Positions 23,571 to 34,908 of a stretch of DNA of 64,000 bases are shown here, one piece after another. Position numbers and translations under genes: made by a program. Positions within the stretch are counted from its first letter, which is position 1; every line of letters starts with the position of its first letter. The notes under the pieces are model-generated. The model saw only the letters and a list, made by a program, of their open reading frames with translations. It made no database searches and had not been told where the DNA came from. The stretch comes from Agrocybe praecox (Eukaryota > Basidiomycota > Agaricomycetes > Agaricales > Agrocybaceae), in the NCBI GenBank assembly GCA_964017145.1, contig OZ024850.1, positions 2,581,618-2,645,617 of the forward strand. Reading direction: 5' to 3'.

Positions 23571-25953
23571 ATGAGGAATAAGGTCTTACTACTCTTCACC
23601 TCAATTTGTCTGGCTTTAACCGTCAATGCCCTATCGGGTATAGACCAAATTCGCGTCCTTGGACCACAGGGCGTGAATCTGTGGAAGTTGGACAAGAAAC
23701 GCGCTCAGAACCAGTTATTTAGCAAGGATTCCGAGAGAATGGGACAGATGCCCTTGGCCATGAAAGATACCTCAACACTGAAGGCAGACTTTCCTGCTCA
23801 ATGGTTCCGCCAACCACTTGATCATTTTGACAAGAATTCGAAAGAGTCTTTCCATCAACGTTATTGGGTTAGCACGCGTCATTACAAGCCACGGAAGGGC
23901 GCGCCAGTGATTGTTTTGGATGGTGGAGAAACAAGCGGAGAGGTGCGTGCTTAACATATGAAAGGACTCACGAGAGTTCATACATCATGGTCTGATTTAA
24001 TGTCATAGGATCGTTTACCATTCCTTGATACTGGAATTGTAGAGATATTGGCTCGCGCAACTGGAGGAGTTGGTATCATATTGGAGCATAGGTATTATGG
24101 CAAGTCTATCAAGTTTCGTGGGCAAGTTACAGTAATATTTATATCTTTACTGCAGGAGAATCTATACCAGTTGCCAACTTCTCCACCGATTCCCTTCGGT
24201 AAACGACTATTCACTCTGCTTTTGAATTCTGCTTACCATGCCCCTCAGTTTCCTTGATAACGAACAATCAGCTGCCGATAGCGCTAACTTTATGAAGAAT
24301 GTGAAGTTAAATGGGATTGACGAGGATCTCACTGCTCCTGGAACTCCTTGGATCTATTATGGGGTAAGTTGATATCTGTAACACTTGCTATAATTCCATC
24401 GAACTATAACATTGCTTAGGGCTCTTATGCCGGTGCTCGCGCCGCTCACATGAAAATTCTCTACCCTGAAATCGTATGGGGAGCCATTGCATCGAGTGGT
24501 AAGCCTTTCATGAATCAATCAGACATTCTTTCTCAAGTAATTTCTCTTGTAGGCGTTACTCACGCTGCCCTGGAAAACTGGCAATACATGGACATTATCC
24601 GCAATGCAGCAGATCCTAAATGCTCCGCCCATCTCGTTAATTCTATTAACAAAATTGATTCCCTCCTCTCGAGCGGTCCTGCTGCTCTCAAGCGCCGATT
24701 GAAATCCCTCTTTGGTCTTAGTGGCCTGGAACACGATGATGACTTCGTTTCGGTCCTAGAGGTAATATCACCATCATCGCCGCATCGCGTTTTAAGTTTA
24801 AGACTGACTGGAAATTAAAGAGCCCACTTGGTTCATGGCAAGCGAAGAACTGGGATCCGGCGGTTGGTAGTACAAAATTCGAAGAATTCTGTGCCGCATT
24901 GAGTCATCCATTTGGACGCGTTGCTGCAGAATCTCTTGAATTGCCGTTTGAACATCCAGACAGAATGGTTCAAGTTGGAGAAGACTTCGTCGTTGATATC
25001 TCTATCCTCAACTATGGTTCTTGGATCAAGAAGGCAGGTTTTCTCCTCGATTCATGGCCGAAAACAAAGTCTTATGTTAGATCTAGAATATCGTCTCTCG
25101 CTGTCCTTCAGACTCCGATGTCGAACAGGTGCGTGACTGTCTTCTTGACTTGCTTCTGCTTTTTTTTTGTTGTTGACTGAATCCCCTCTCCAGTGTTTTG
25201 GTACATACAACGATGAAACTTATCTTGACACAGGTCTCGACCAGGAATGGCGCCTTTGGCTTTTCCAAGTCTGCACGCAGTGGGGTTACTTCACAGTAAG
25301 TGTTCGGTACCTACCAACTTTATTTCTTATACTATTTTGACTCAACGTTTCTTTTTTTTTTAGACCGCACCTCCAGACCAAAAGTTGCCTAGGATTGTAT
25401 CTCGTCTATTGACTCTTGGATATGAATCCAAAATCTGTAAACAGGTTGGTCATACTTATTATTACGCTATGGATTTGACTTGATGAACGCTCCTCAGGCC
25501 TTCCCTCCTGGGGACCACTTTACAGTCCCATCTCTCCCAAACGTAACTGCAGTCAACGCTCTGGGAGATTTCTGGATTGAGGCTGATCGCTTGGCTATAA
25601 TTGATGGAGAAGGTACGCTTTACGTGCTATGCGCGAGTTCATTCACACTTAATTTTATTTCCAGTCGATCCATGGAGACCCGATACCCCACACAGCAGTG
25701 ACGCCCCTGACCGTGAAGATACTGTCTTACGCCCTTTCAAGCTTATTCCTAGTAAGTTGATCCTTCTTTGTGACCCTCTTGCGTGCTTAAAAGTTCACTA
25801 TTTGTAGATGGTGTTCACCACTATGATGAATTTGGACTAGCTAATATTCTTGATGAACCACCCGAGATACGTAAGATTCACGCCGAAATGATTTTCTTCG
25901 TGAACTCTTGGCTGAGGGATTGGAACTTGGAGAACGGGGTAGAAGAAAAGTGA
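23571..25953 (+). CDS. Secreted serine carboxypeptidase, peptidase family S28
   Basis: Thirteen exons join in frame to 557 aa: 23571-23942, 24009-24099, 24156-24198, 24249-24363, 24420-24498, 24553-24761, 24821-25037, 25112-25128, 25194-25295, 25364-25444, 25498-25612, 25665-25751 and 25808-25953. The start gives a clear signal peptide (MRNKVLLLFTSICLALTVNA). PAQWFRQPLDHFD and EHRYYGES are family landmarks. The nucleophile Ser sits in GGSYAGA, the Asp in DPWRPDT and the His in GVHHYDE. The family cleaves Pro-Xaa bonds in acidic environments. Intron 2 appears to use a GC donor (G|GCAAGT). No defects were seen. It is a cellular gene trapped between the repeat arms. Confidence 0.9.
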
Positions 25954-26285
25954 GGTGTATGATCCCTCTGGATATTTAAATACAACGGAATATACCATTT
26001 ATTGCCTACGATATGCTTGCCTTTGGCACACTGCTCATATAGTCTGGTTATTTCTGGTATGTTTTTGTTGGAGAATGATGGTTGATGAGCAGTGACTAGT
26101 GACGTTTTCTGCTACTAGTTGAAGTATGTATGACTAACTACATTTTGCTTCCCACAATATGGCTTCAATTTAGCTGCGGAAAGTCGACGCTCATGAGCAA
26201 TGGCAGAGGTGAGGCTTGAGCCGCCATTTACTGTTATCTTCGCTTGCTTTGCGATTGTAGAAATTGAATGACAAAGAGGATACTA
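25954..26285. other. 3' flank of the S28 gene, no gene seen
   Basis: Unique AT-rich sequence between the peptidase stop codon and the inner edge of the right repeat arm. No ORF or repeat was recognised. Confidence 0.4.
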
Positions 26286-27528
26286 GAGGCCATGCTGTCC
26301 CTATAATGTATAATACAAGGATATAACCTCCCATCAAATAATACATGAGCATGGTTAACTGGCACACATCGATAATTATATATAACCTATGCTCATGTAT
26401 AATAGCCGTTGTCCACTGCCGCTACTGATTTTCAATCATAATCCATCCCCCCCTTATTATTTTCATTATAATCCATCACCTATTTCGTTGTTTGTGATTT
26501 TGCGTGCCATTTGTGATTGTCGATGATAATCCATTTACCTCCCCACCGTTGTGACTTTCAATGATAATCCATTCGCTTCCCCGGCATTCATGATTTTCAA
26601 TGATAATCCTTCCCTTCCTCTACTCGCAATCCATCATCTTCTCCCACGCCGCTCGTGGTTCTCATTTTCAATGATAATCCATCCCTCCCCGGAATCTGTT
26701 ACCTTCCCCGTCATTCGTAATTCTCGATGATAATCCATTTACCTTACCCGTCATTCGTGATTTTCAATGATAATCGATCACTCCCCGGAATCCATTTACC
26801 TTCCCCGTCATTCGTGATTTTCAATGATAATCTATTCGCTTCCCCGGCGTTCGTGATTTTCAATGATAATCCTTCCCTTTCTCCACTCGCAATTTCCATC
26901 CGTAATCCATCATCTTCTCCCACGCTGCTTGTGGTTTCCATTTTCAATGATAATCCATCCCTCCCCGGAATCTATTACCTTCTCCGTCATTCATGATTTT
27001 CAATCAATTTTCAATGATAATCTATTCGCCTCCCTGCCGTTCGTTACTGTCCTTCGCTATTTTCAATGATAATCCATCCGTATGTAATTTTCATCATAAT
27101 CCTTCCCTCCCTCTACTTATTCGTTGATTATCTATTGCTTATTACCTTCCCCTCCTCCGATTTTTAATGGCCGCCACAATCCATCAATTATCCATCATTC
27201 CTCATCCCTTGGACCCTGGCCCACAATTATTATCCATTATTATCCATCCCCGTGAATAATCCATCAATTATCCCTCATTCCTCATCCCTGCCGCCACATT
27301 ATCCATCATTATCCGTCGTCCCTCATTATCGATTATCCATCATCCGTGCCTATTTTATCCATCCCTGTGACGGCTCTGGTTATCGATTATCCGTAATTAC
27401 ATCCCTTCATTATTATTCATCGCCACTCCAGATATTCATCCCTGTTGCAATCAATCATGTATTCACCTTCCAAAATCCTTTACGTCTTATTTATAATCAC
27501 ATTTCTGTATACGACAAATATATATTAA
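26286..27528. repeat. Subterminal/terminal repeat block of KDZ-2 (right arm)
   Basis: Inverted copy of 19090-20332: terminal GTCCCTATAATG, the ACATGAGCAT hairpin, then about a dozen ATTTTCAATGATAATCC units, then ATTATCCATTATTATCCAT repeats. Taken as the left TIR of the 26286-52787 element. Confidence 0.85.
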
Positions 27529-30500
27529 TCAATGACATTCTATCATAACCCATGCATTTCGAGCTTCCATCGTTGTAAGTTTTGCAATCAGGCCATTCCA
27601 CTTCTTTTCACAGTTCTCTGTCATTCTCTTACGCAAATCCGCTTGTCGTAGGGCATAAGCCACCTTACCCTCCATATCAGTGGATTGATACTTGCGCGCG
27701 AGAGACAGCCACTTGTTTTTCTGCCACATAAAAAACGCGCATACACGTCGCATTTCTTCTGACAGAAGTAAACACTCCTCTTGCCAACGGTGGGCTCGTG
27801 CGCGAGCTTTACACCATTCTATACGAAGTGCTACGTGTTGTTAGCTATAAATAGTTATTCGAACGCGAAGTCAAAACATACCTGCTTGGGTACATGCGTC
27901 GGCATTTGCTCCAGTACCGTGTACCTTCCATATCCAGCTGAGTGACTTTCTTCCCTCACCGAGTCCGGTATCATCCATTGAAGATAAACCTGCAACGTCG
28001 GCGTCTTGTAGTGGTCTTAAAATATTCTGCCAGCCAACCTTGAGGAGGACTGTACTTATCATTTCAAGAGCTACGCGTGAGGAGCGGTATGCCTTCGTAA
28101 GTTCCTTGATATTGGTTTCCACTGTGTTAAGAATTGTTTGACTTCGTGTATGCATCCGCACCCCATGCGAGTAGCGCGCTTTGGACTTATATAGGTGTGA
28201 ACGCAAAAGGAGAAAGCCGCGCAGCCTATTTAGCGTCTCCCCTGCCTGAGCATAACGAAGTTCCCATTCACATTTCAAAAGATTGGGCGAGCATTTTAAC
28301 GTGTCTTGATTAAATGACGGCAGGAAAAGTTTGATGTCAGGTACCGCAATAGGGGCGTCTGAGCTTGCGCCATCTCTAGCACGGAGCACGGCTACTTCGG
28401 GCATGTAGAGCTGTTGTATGTGAATCCAAGCGTCAATTTTTCGTTTCAAAGCATTCGAGCGTTCCAGTATTTGGGTCTGTTTGAGGCTACTTGCGTCCGC
28501 GCCCAGAAGAAGCATATCCATGGCCAAGCGCGATCTTGACAGAAAATATTTATTATTAGCACACCGAACTTCGGCGTATAAAATCGAAGGAAAAGATGGC
28601 TAACTCACTGGTTTTCTTGAAGCTGTAAACCTTGGCTAATCAGCATACTCGGACTTATGTCATCATGGATAGTGATGGCGTCGCCTCTTGCAAGGGCAGC
28701 TGCATCCTCTGCTGCAAGCTGCAAGCGAACATCTACCTCCGAACATATCCCTAATTTCCCAATATATATATTGTCAATTTAGTATAAAATATAAGAGGCC
28801 TCGTAATGCGCACCATTTGACTCCATAACGAAAGGGTTTTGTTTCTTCGGGTCTTTTTCCCACTCCTGACATAATTTGGTCCATGCTGCTGTGTCCTCCT
28901 TCGGCAGGGCCGCGTCAAACTCAATGAAGGCGTCCACATGCTCCTTTCGGGCAGCGAGCGCTTCTTTGACCTTGCGAAGAAAGGTTTCTGCTGAAAAAAG
29001 AAACTCCATCAGAAGATTAAAGTATAAATAGACGTCAAAGCTTACCAATCTGCATGATTTTCCGCCAATTGTAGTCTCCGAAATGATCATCCAATGTATC
29101 ACTTCGAGACCCTGGGCCCATTTCTTTGGTGCTACTAGCCAGGCCATTCGAGGCCGACCAGCCCCGTTCCGGCGCTTCTCCATCGGTCCGCCCAACGAAT
29201 CGCATGAAATTGAATGAGAAAGCCGTTTGACACCTCGAAACATGTGCAGGAAGGTGGAATTTCGGCACCAAATATGTGACGGAAACATCCTTTACCTTTT
29301 CCAGAGCCGCAGACCCGTAAACCTTGCACCGGTTAAGTAAATTGACGGACCACTGACACGCAATGTCATAAGACACAACGAGACGTTCAAGGGTCTTCTC
29401 GCGCAGGCTTGAAAGAAAAACGTAATCGATATTGACGTATCTATCATGTGTTATTTATAGACGTAAATTTCCGAAAAGTAATTAACAAGTACCTCTCGCC
29501 CTTATGTAAATCTCCAGCTCCCAACGGACGTTTCATATCATGTCGAATGCATTCCGCGGTGGACAGTCCACTAGCAGCTGCTCCGTTTCCCCCATGAATA
29601 TTTGCTGATTTGATTGCGTCATGGTTATTACAGTTGCTTTTTTCATCCGGAATTTTGGTGTCGTAGGTTTGCAAGTGTGTTTGATATTTTGTCTTCTCCA
29701 CGATATAAGAGTACCCACAGTTGAGTGCCGGGTCACGCTCATCAGTAGATACGTTCATCCGTTTCAAGCGAAAATTGGCATCAATGCCAACGAACAGAGA
29801 ATAAACCCATCTAGAATGATGCATAAGTTTTTGATAAATTTGAATGAGAAACTGGACACTTACTTTCGTTCCTCAGGCAGTGAATGCCAGTCTGGCGGCA
29901 AGTTCTTTTCCTCGTATGGACATGCGGGGCACATAACTGCGCACTCGCCCTCTGCCGTACCCTTGACACCCAAGTCATCATGACCACGCATCATCCGTTT
30001 GAGCAATCGCACATGACGCCACTGATGCATTATCCGGAGAAAGGTTGAATAACGATCCTAGAGATACAATACGCGCATTAATAATCGAATAAAAAAATAT
30101 ACAACCAACGGCAACTCACGGCGGAGGATTCAATGCCTGTATTGTCGGTCATACGGGCAAGTGCTCGGTAATATTCGTAGTTAGACAACTTGGAGGTGAA
30201 TGAAAGGAGCTGAAATTGCTCAAGAACAGCGAATGTAGCAGCCGTTTTGGGCTCTTGTACAGTTGCAGGGTATAGTCGGGCACGGAGAAGCTGCACCGGC
30301 TTTGAGACTGCGTTATTACATGCACAGTAGTCCAGCGAGACTTTGTGTATTCCGTTGGGTGCAATGATGACGAAGTCGTTATGAAACGCATTCTCGGGTG
30401 AAGGACAGGCACCACCCAAATGGCCGAGTTGAATGCGCAATCCAAGGTCTTTCAATGTCGTCTTCTGGAAGAAACCAGAACCCCACACCTGCTACATGCA

Positions 30501-31209
30501 TCAGACATCCAATATTGACTTATGCATTCAAACCGGTAGCTCACCTCGATTCGATGCAATGGATGCGCGGTATGTGACGATATCAGGCAATCCTGGCAGA
30601 GCAACACCAGCGAATTGCAATCCTTGCAACGGAATCCACCTCCGTTCAGGGAAGATCCACACGATGAGCCACCGCAAGTGTCGTGGTTGGCTGAGCCCCG
30701 CCCTTCAAGACGAAGGAGTTCATCTACGTATTCGTCAATGTGGGGAATCCAGAAGTGCATCGGATCGCTCTGTCACTTATTTAATATATGATAAAGTAAT
30801 CACTGACGGATTTGAACAAACTTACCGAGTGAGTTTTTGGCTTTCCAACCACTTGTACTCTGTTTGCGTTTTGGCCTAAGTTAGGCATATACTTTGACAG
30901 TCCCAGTGCCTCGATTTCGCAAGCAGCCAATTCGTGAAGTTCGTTATCTCCGCCAATGTACTGGTAGTGTAGGTCCCCTGAGACCTGAAGCACCCAGTCA
31001 AGTGTAGGAGTAGGCGAGTCGGTTGAGTTGAGCGGAGGATAGTAAGGCCGCCGTGATAGAGGGTTCTGTGTACCAGAAACAGGTATTTGAATTGTACGAT
31101 GTGTAGCGTTCTGCCCGAAATCCGTATGCTGCCCCATGGTGGGTCGTTTAGAGACACTACCCTGGCTTGGATCGTACTCATCGAGCACTATTTTCCTCCG
31201 CTTACCCAT
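27529..31209 (-). CDS. KDZ transposase with CxC2 domain (KDZ-2, right copy), intact
   Basis: Mirror copy of the transposase at 15409-19089: same ten exons and same predicted 1052-aa protein with the complete DANFRLK, YDIACQW and GEAPER motifs. It sits between the outer repeat block and the FL gene at 31457-32529. Since this arm is parental, it is the likelier source of KDZ-2 transposase. Confidence 0.9.
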
Positions 31210-31456
31210 GGTAGGTGTTTCTGTTTAGTGGGGTAAGCAGTGTTTGATACAAAAAGTACGCGGTGACGGAGTAAACGATCAACGTCACCGCAACTAGTAG
31301 TCTCTAAATATAGAAAAGACATGCATGACCTACGCTATGGATAATTATCGATTCCTCATTGATTATTCATCATTATTCATCATCATCCATTATATTCTAT
31401 CATCAAATGACACCTGACAAAGCGGCGTCTATACATGCGGAAGATATAAATCTATT

Positions 31457-32529
31457 TTAAGAAAAGACGTCGTCAAACTTGTCTTTTTTCTTGGCTGCCT
31501 TGATTGCTAGGCTCTCGGCTTTCTTCTTTTTGAAGGTCTCTACAATTTCCTTCTCGAAATCTACCCGCTTTATCCTTCTCATCTTCGAAGCTGGTCCACA
31601 ATATTTGTCGTCTGTATCGTCGAGAATGACCACCCGGCCACCGCCACCTGGTGGAGTTTGGGGAAGCGTCACCATGATGCCGCGGTCGACTTCAAGTTCA
31701 GAATCATCCTCTCTCGGCCTCTTTGTTCCTATACTGTCGACCTGAGAGTGAGAAACAGGGGGGGGACAGTGTTGTCGGCATCCACCACCACAGGATCCGA
31801 GTCAGTGCCAATGCTGGCACCACCAGGCGCGGCTCGCTGGCGGGGTTTCGGTTTCGGTTTCGGCCTCGGCCTGACGTTACCGGATCCGGCACGCATATTC
31901 AAGAGCTACGAAAACAATATTAGCCTACATGTTACGCCAATGTATAGGACAGACAAACCTTATCGAGATCATCCATCCTGGTATTGACCACGAGCTCCCT
32001 CTAAGACACAGTGATATAAAAATGAAAGCAAAAAGAAAAAAGGGAAGAAAAGAAACTCACCCCTTCGGCATCCGCGAGCTCGACTTCAAGTCGAGCTCTC
32101 CATGGCTCCAAGGGACAAGCGCCCCCCATAGAAGAGAACACAAATTGTTTTGTGACATCCTTAAGTTAAAAGGTAAGGCCGTAATCACAGTACCAAGAAC
32201 CGAATTACTACTAACCTCCTTCGTAGATTCAATCCTATGGTCCCAGAAACCTTCCATGTCGTCCTCCCGCTCAGGTTCAGGCCACCGAGTAAACCATATC
32301 TTGAAAAAAGCGGCGAGAAACTCGGCCTTCTCTTTTTTACCACCGTGACTGATAGCTTGTCGCAAGAAGGGCCCCATATCTTGGATAAATTTTGTTTGTG
32401 CTGAGGCTACGGCGGGTGGAGGCTTGTTTCGGCCGCCTTGTACAATCACAGCCTAACAATGTAAGGCGAAACATACATTGATTCGAATATTTAAGCGCTC
32501 ACCACATCTTTTTTTGGCTTTCTAGGCAT
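31457..32529 (-). CDS. FL-family protein, short form (right copy)
   Basis: Mirror copy of 14089-15161, encoding the same 267-aa protein in six exons. It is upstream of and co-directional with the KDZ-2 transposase (247-bp gap) and divergent from the GRPP gene. Confidence 0.65.
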
Positions 32530-32928
32530 AATTTCAAGGGGGGCTTGAATCACGACTGCGAGATCAACAAGTGGTTGGTATAGTGGAGGGGGGGAAGTAA
32601 GGAGTGGTAGAAACGCTCTTGTCTACCTTAGATTCGCCATTTTAAAGTTTAATAGCATCAATAAGAAGTCGGCAGAAGTCCGTTCCTGTTGAGTATGTGA
32701 TAATTTGGGACATACCAAAATATATCTCAGAAATATTGAAATAATTGATTCTGGTCTTTCCACAGTCTTATTGGCAAAATAAAAGAGTGATTACAGCTCA
32801 CATAAAATATACTTTTTGTCTAATCTAGCTTAAATGGACGTTAAGCTCAATTGGGAGTAAAGGTATGACGATGCACAAGAAGCGCTTGGTGCTAACGAGT
32901 TTCTCTATAGACTTTCATCTTACCAACC

Positions 32929-33602
32929 ATGGGACGCCCCCCCAAGTACAATACCCCAGAGGAAAAACTCCTTGCGCAGAGGGCTAAAAACAAGCGCTAC
33001 TACGACAGGTAAATTGCGCACTATATTATATTTCAGTTCGTTGAATTTCATCCAGAAATCGTGAAGTTATCAATGAACATCGGCGCCAAACATATCAAGA
33101 GAGAAATAATCGTTCAACGACAGCCAATACATGGTATGTCTAAAGTATCTCGAAAGCTGCTACTAATATATTGACCTACTATATAACCAGCAGTGCTGCT
33201 GTGATAGAAAACATCCAAGTTCCAAACCGCGATCCAGTCAAAGTTTGGTTGGAACGAGTGGACCGCATCAATAATCGGTTTATATCACTTACTGGCCATC
33301 GCGACGATTGCGCAACATATATTGACTCGATATGTACACAGTACCTTGCAGAACAAAGGACGGCAGATATAGAACACCATTGTGGCGCTCTCGAGTCCAT
33401 GCAGTCCTCGCTAATTCGGTACCAGGATCGCATTCTCAACCTAGACGGCGTAAACTGTGCATTTAACCATTCAGACGCCGTTCTCCAGAAGATTAGAAGG
33501 GTGCTTCGATGGGTGGAGGAAATCCAGAGTGTTGCCATATTTAATCAGCAGGAATTCAGGCGCATATTTCAAACTAAGGGCTTCGAGTACCAGCAAATTT
33601 AA
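32929..33602 (+). CDS. Small GRPP/AT-hook-like KDZ-associated protein (right copy)
   Basis: Three exons (32929-33008, 33056-33133, 33191-33602) give 189 aa. MGRPPKYNTPEEKLLAQRAK leads into a Tyr/Arg-rich basic helix. The rest is helical with no recognised motif. Its 3' end lies 106 bp from the convergent RNase H1 N-domain gene. See the left copy for the interpretation. Confidence 0.7.
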
Positions 33603-33707
33603 ACAAACACAATATATTTCATACAAATGGTGATTTACATGAGCAAGTAACTACGAACATGCACAAGACGAGATCGAGATTTAGATGAGAGATACAGACG
33701 GACATAT

Positions 33708-34521
33708 TCAATGAAGAACTCTGACATTGCCTTGTGCACGAGCATTGTCGAAGGCTTTCTGAGCATCTTCCTTGGAGTCGTAGCGCTTTTGGCACGCTCT
33801 TCGGACCCCCATGACCAAAGGCTCGACCTGCAACCTAATCACAGTCAAAAAAAAAAAAAAAAAAAACTGATAAACAAGCGAAGAACTAAACATACCAGTC
33901 CTTGAAAACGCCAACCTGAAGCCCAGCAGTGACGGCATAGTGAAAGTCCTTCGCGGGACGCAGGAGGTTGTAGGTGTTGCAGTGGACGCAGACAAATCCG
34001 CGCAGAGTCTTGTTGGGGTCGATTCGGTCAAGTTCTTCAGCCGAAATGCGTGTGGGGCCATCACTGCTCCCAGCAGGAGGAGCATCAATGTTGGCATCCC
34101 CGCAGCCTGCACCGCCAGACGCTATGACCCACTCGTCTCCGGGATTTTCAGCTCCTGCGCCTTTGACCTTGGATGCGTCTTCGACACATCCCGAGGATGC
34201 ATTGCCTGCCGAATATCAATGAGCACGAGAGGCAACCGACTAGAGGGTGATATCCTACATACCTGCTTTTTGCTCACGAGGAGCAAGTACAATACTGACC
34301 CCAACGGTGTCCAAGGCCACAAGTAGGTCTTGAAGGGTGAGGGTAGCAGACAACGGCGCAGCTGCACCCGAGACGGCAGGCGGCGCTGAGGAAAGTTGAG
34401 TGAGAGTGAGAGTGAATAGGGAGGTGGTCTCCTTACCGCAACCCAATCCAACGTTTTGGAATGCGTTGACCAACGCAGACATGGCAGAGTCGGATTCACG
34501 AGAGTCGACGGTTTGAGTCAT
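33708..34521 (-). CDS. RNase H1 N-terminal-domain (viroplasmin-like) protein
   Basis: Four exons: 34521-34437, 34385-34263, 34205-33896 and 33834-33708, giving 214 aa. The C-terminal ~57 residues (YAVTAGLQVGVFKDW ... GVRRACQKRYDSKEDAQKAF) match the RNase H1 N-terminal/caulimovirus viroplasmin domain pattern: aromatic and Gly-V-(Y/F)..W, then KRY.S...A..AF. That domain binds RNA:DNA hybrids or dsRNA. A CVHCNTYN motif precedes it. There is no catalytic RNase H domain. The inverted-repeat edge (34296) runs through exon 2. Divergent from the FL gene at 34909 (387 bp between). It may be element cargo or a host gene. Confidence 0.75.
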
Positions 34522-34908
34522 TTGGGAAGAATGAGTGAACAAGTGAGAATATACGGTCAGAGAGAGGCTGAACGTATGAGGTTTAGAAAAGCGAATACCT
34601 CTTTTATGTGAGCTGGGTAAGTGCAAGTCCGAGAAATGCCTCGTAAATTAAAAAATAATTCCGGCGAATCTTGGAGAATCCTATTCAGTGGGATACCTAT
34701 CAGAAAGACGCGAAGCGCATTTTGGCAACCATCAGAACATGAAGACGGACCTAGGCCCATAATGTCTGCCTGACGGTGTCGAGAGAAATGAATCCCGACC
34801 TTGCCGCTCCAAACATAAGTTTAACCTTGTCAGTTCCTTTTTTTTCGTGTCAAAGGGAGGCTACTCACAGATATTTTGCTAGTACCCAACAGTCTTACTT
34901 TGTTTAAC
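34522..34908. promoter_or_regulatory. Divergent intergenic region
   Basis: 387 bp between two divergent start codons. No repeat or ORF with support. Presumed bidirectional promoter. Confidence 0.4.

Larger units (their letters stand above)
26286..34296 (-). repeat. Right arm of 8011-bp inverted repeat
   Basis: Mirror image of 12322-20332 (partner coordinates sum to 46618). The outer edge falls inside exon 2 of an otherwise complete gene (33708-34521) that continues past it, so this arm is the parental copy. The inner edge is the outer end of the KDZ-2 element. Confidence 0.95.

Noticed and set aside
26286..26297. Target duplication directly flanking the right arm
   Set aside because: The flank GGATACTA has no partner at 52788. 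The match is instead at the left arm, leading to the inversion hypothesis.
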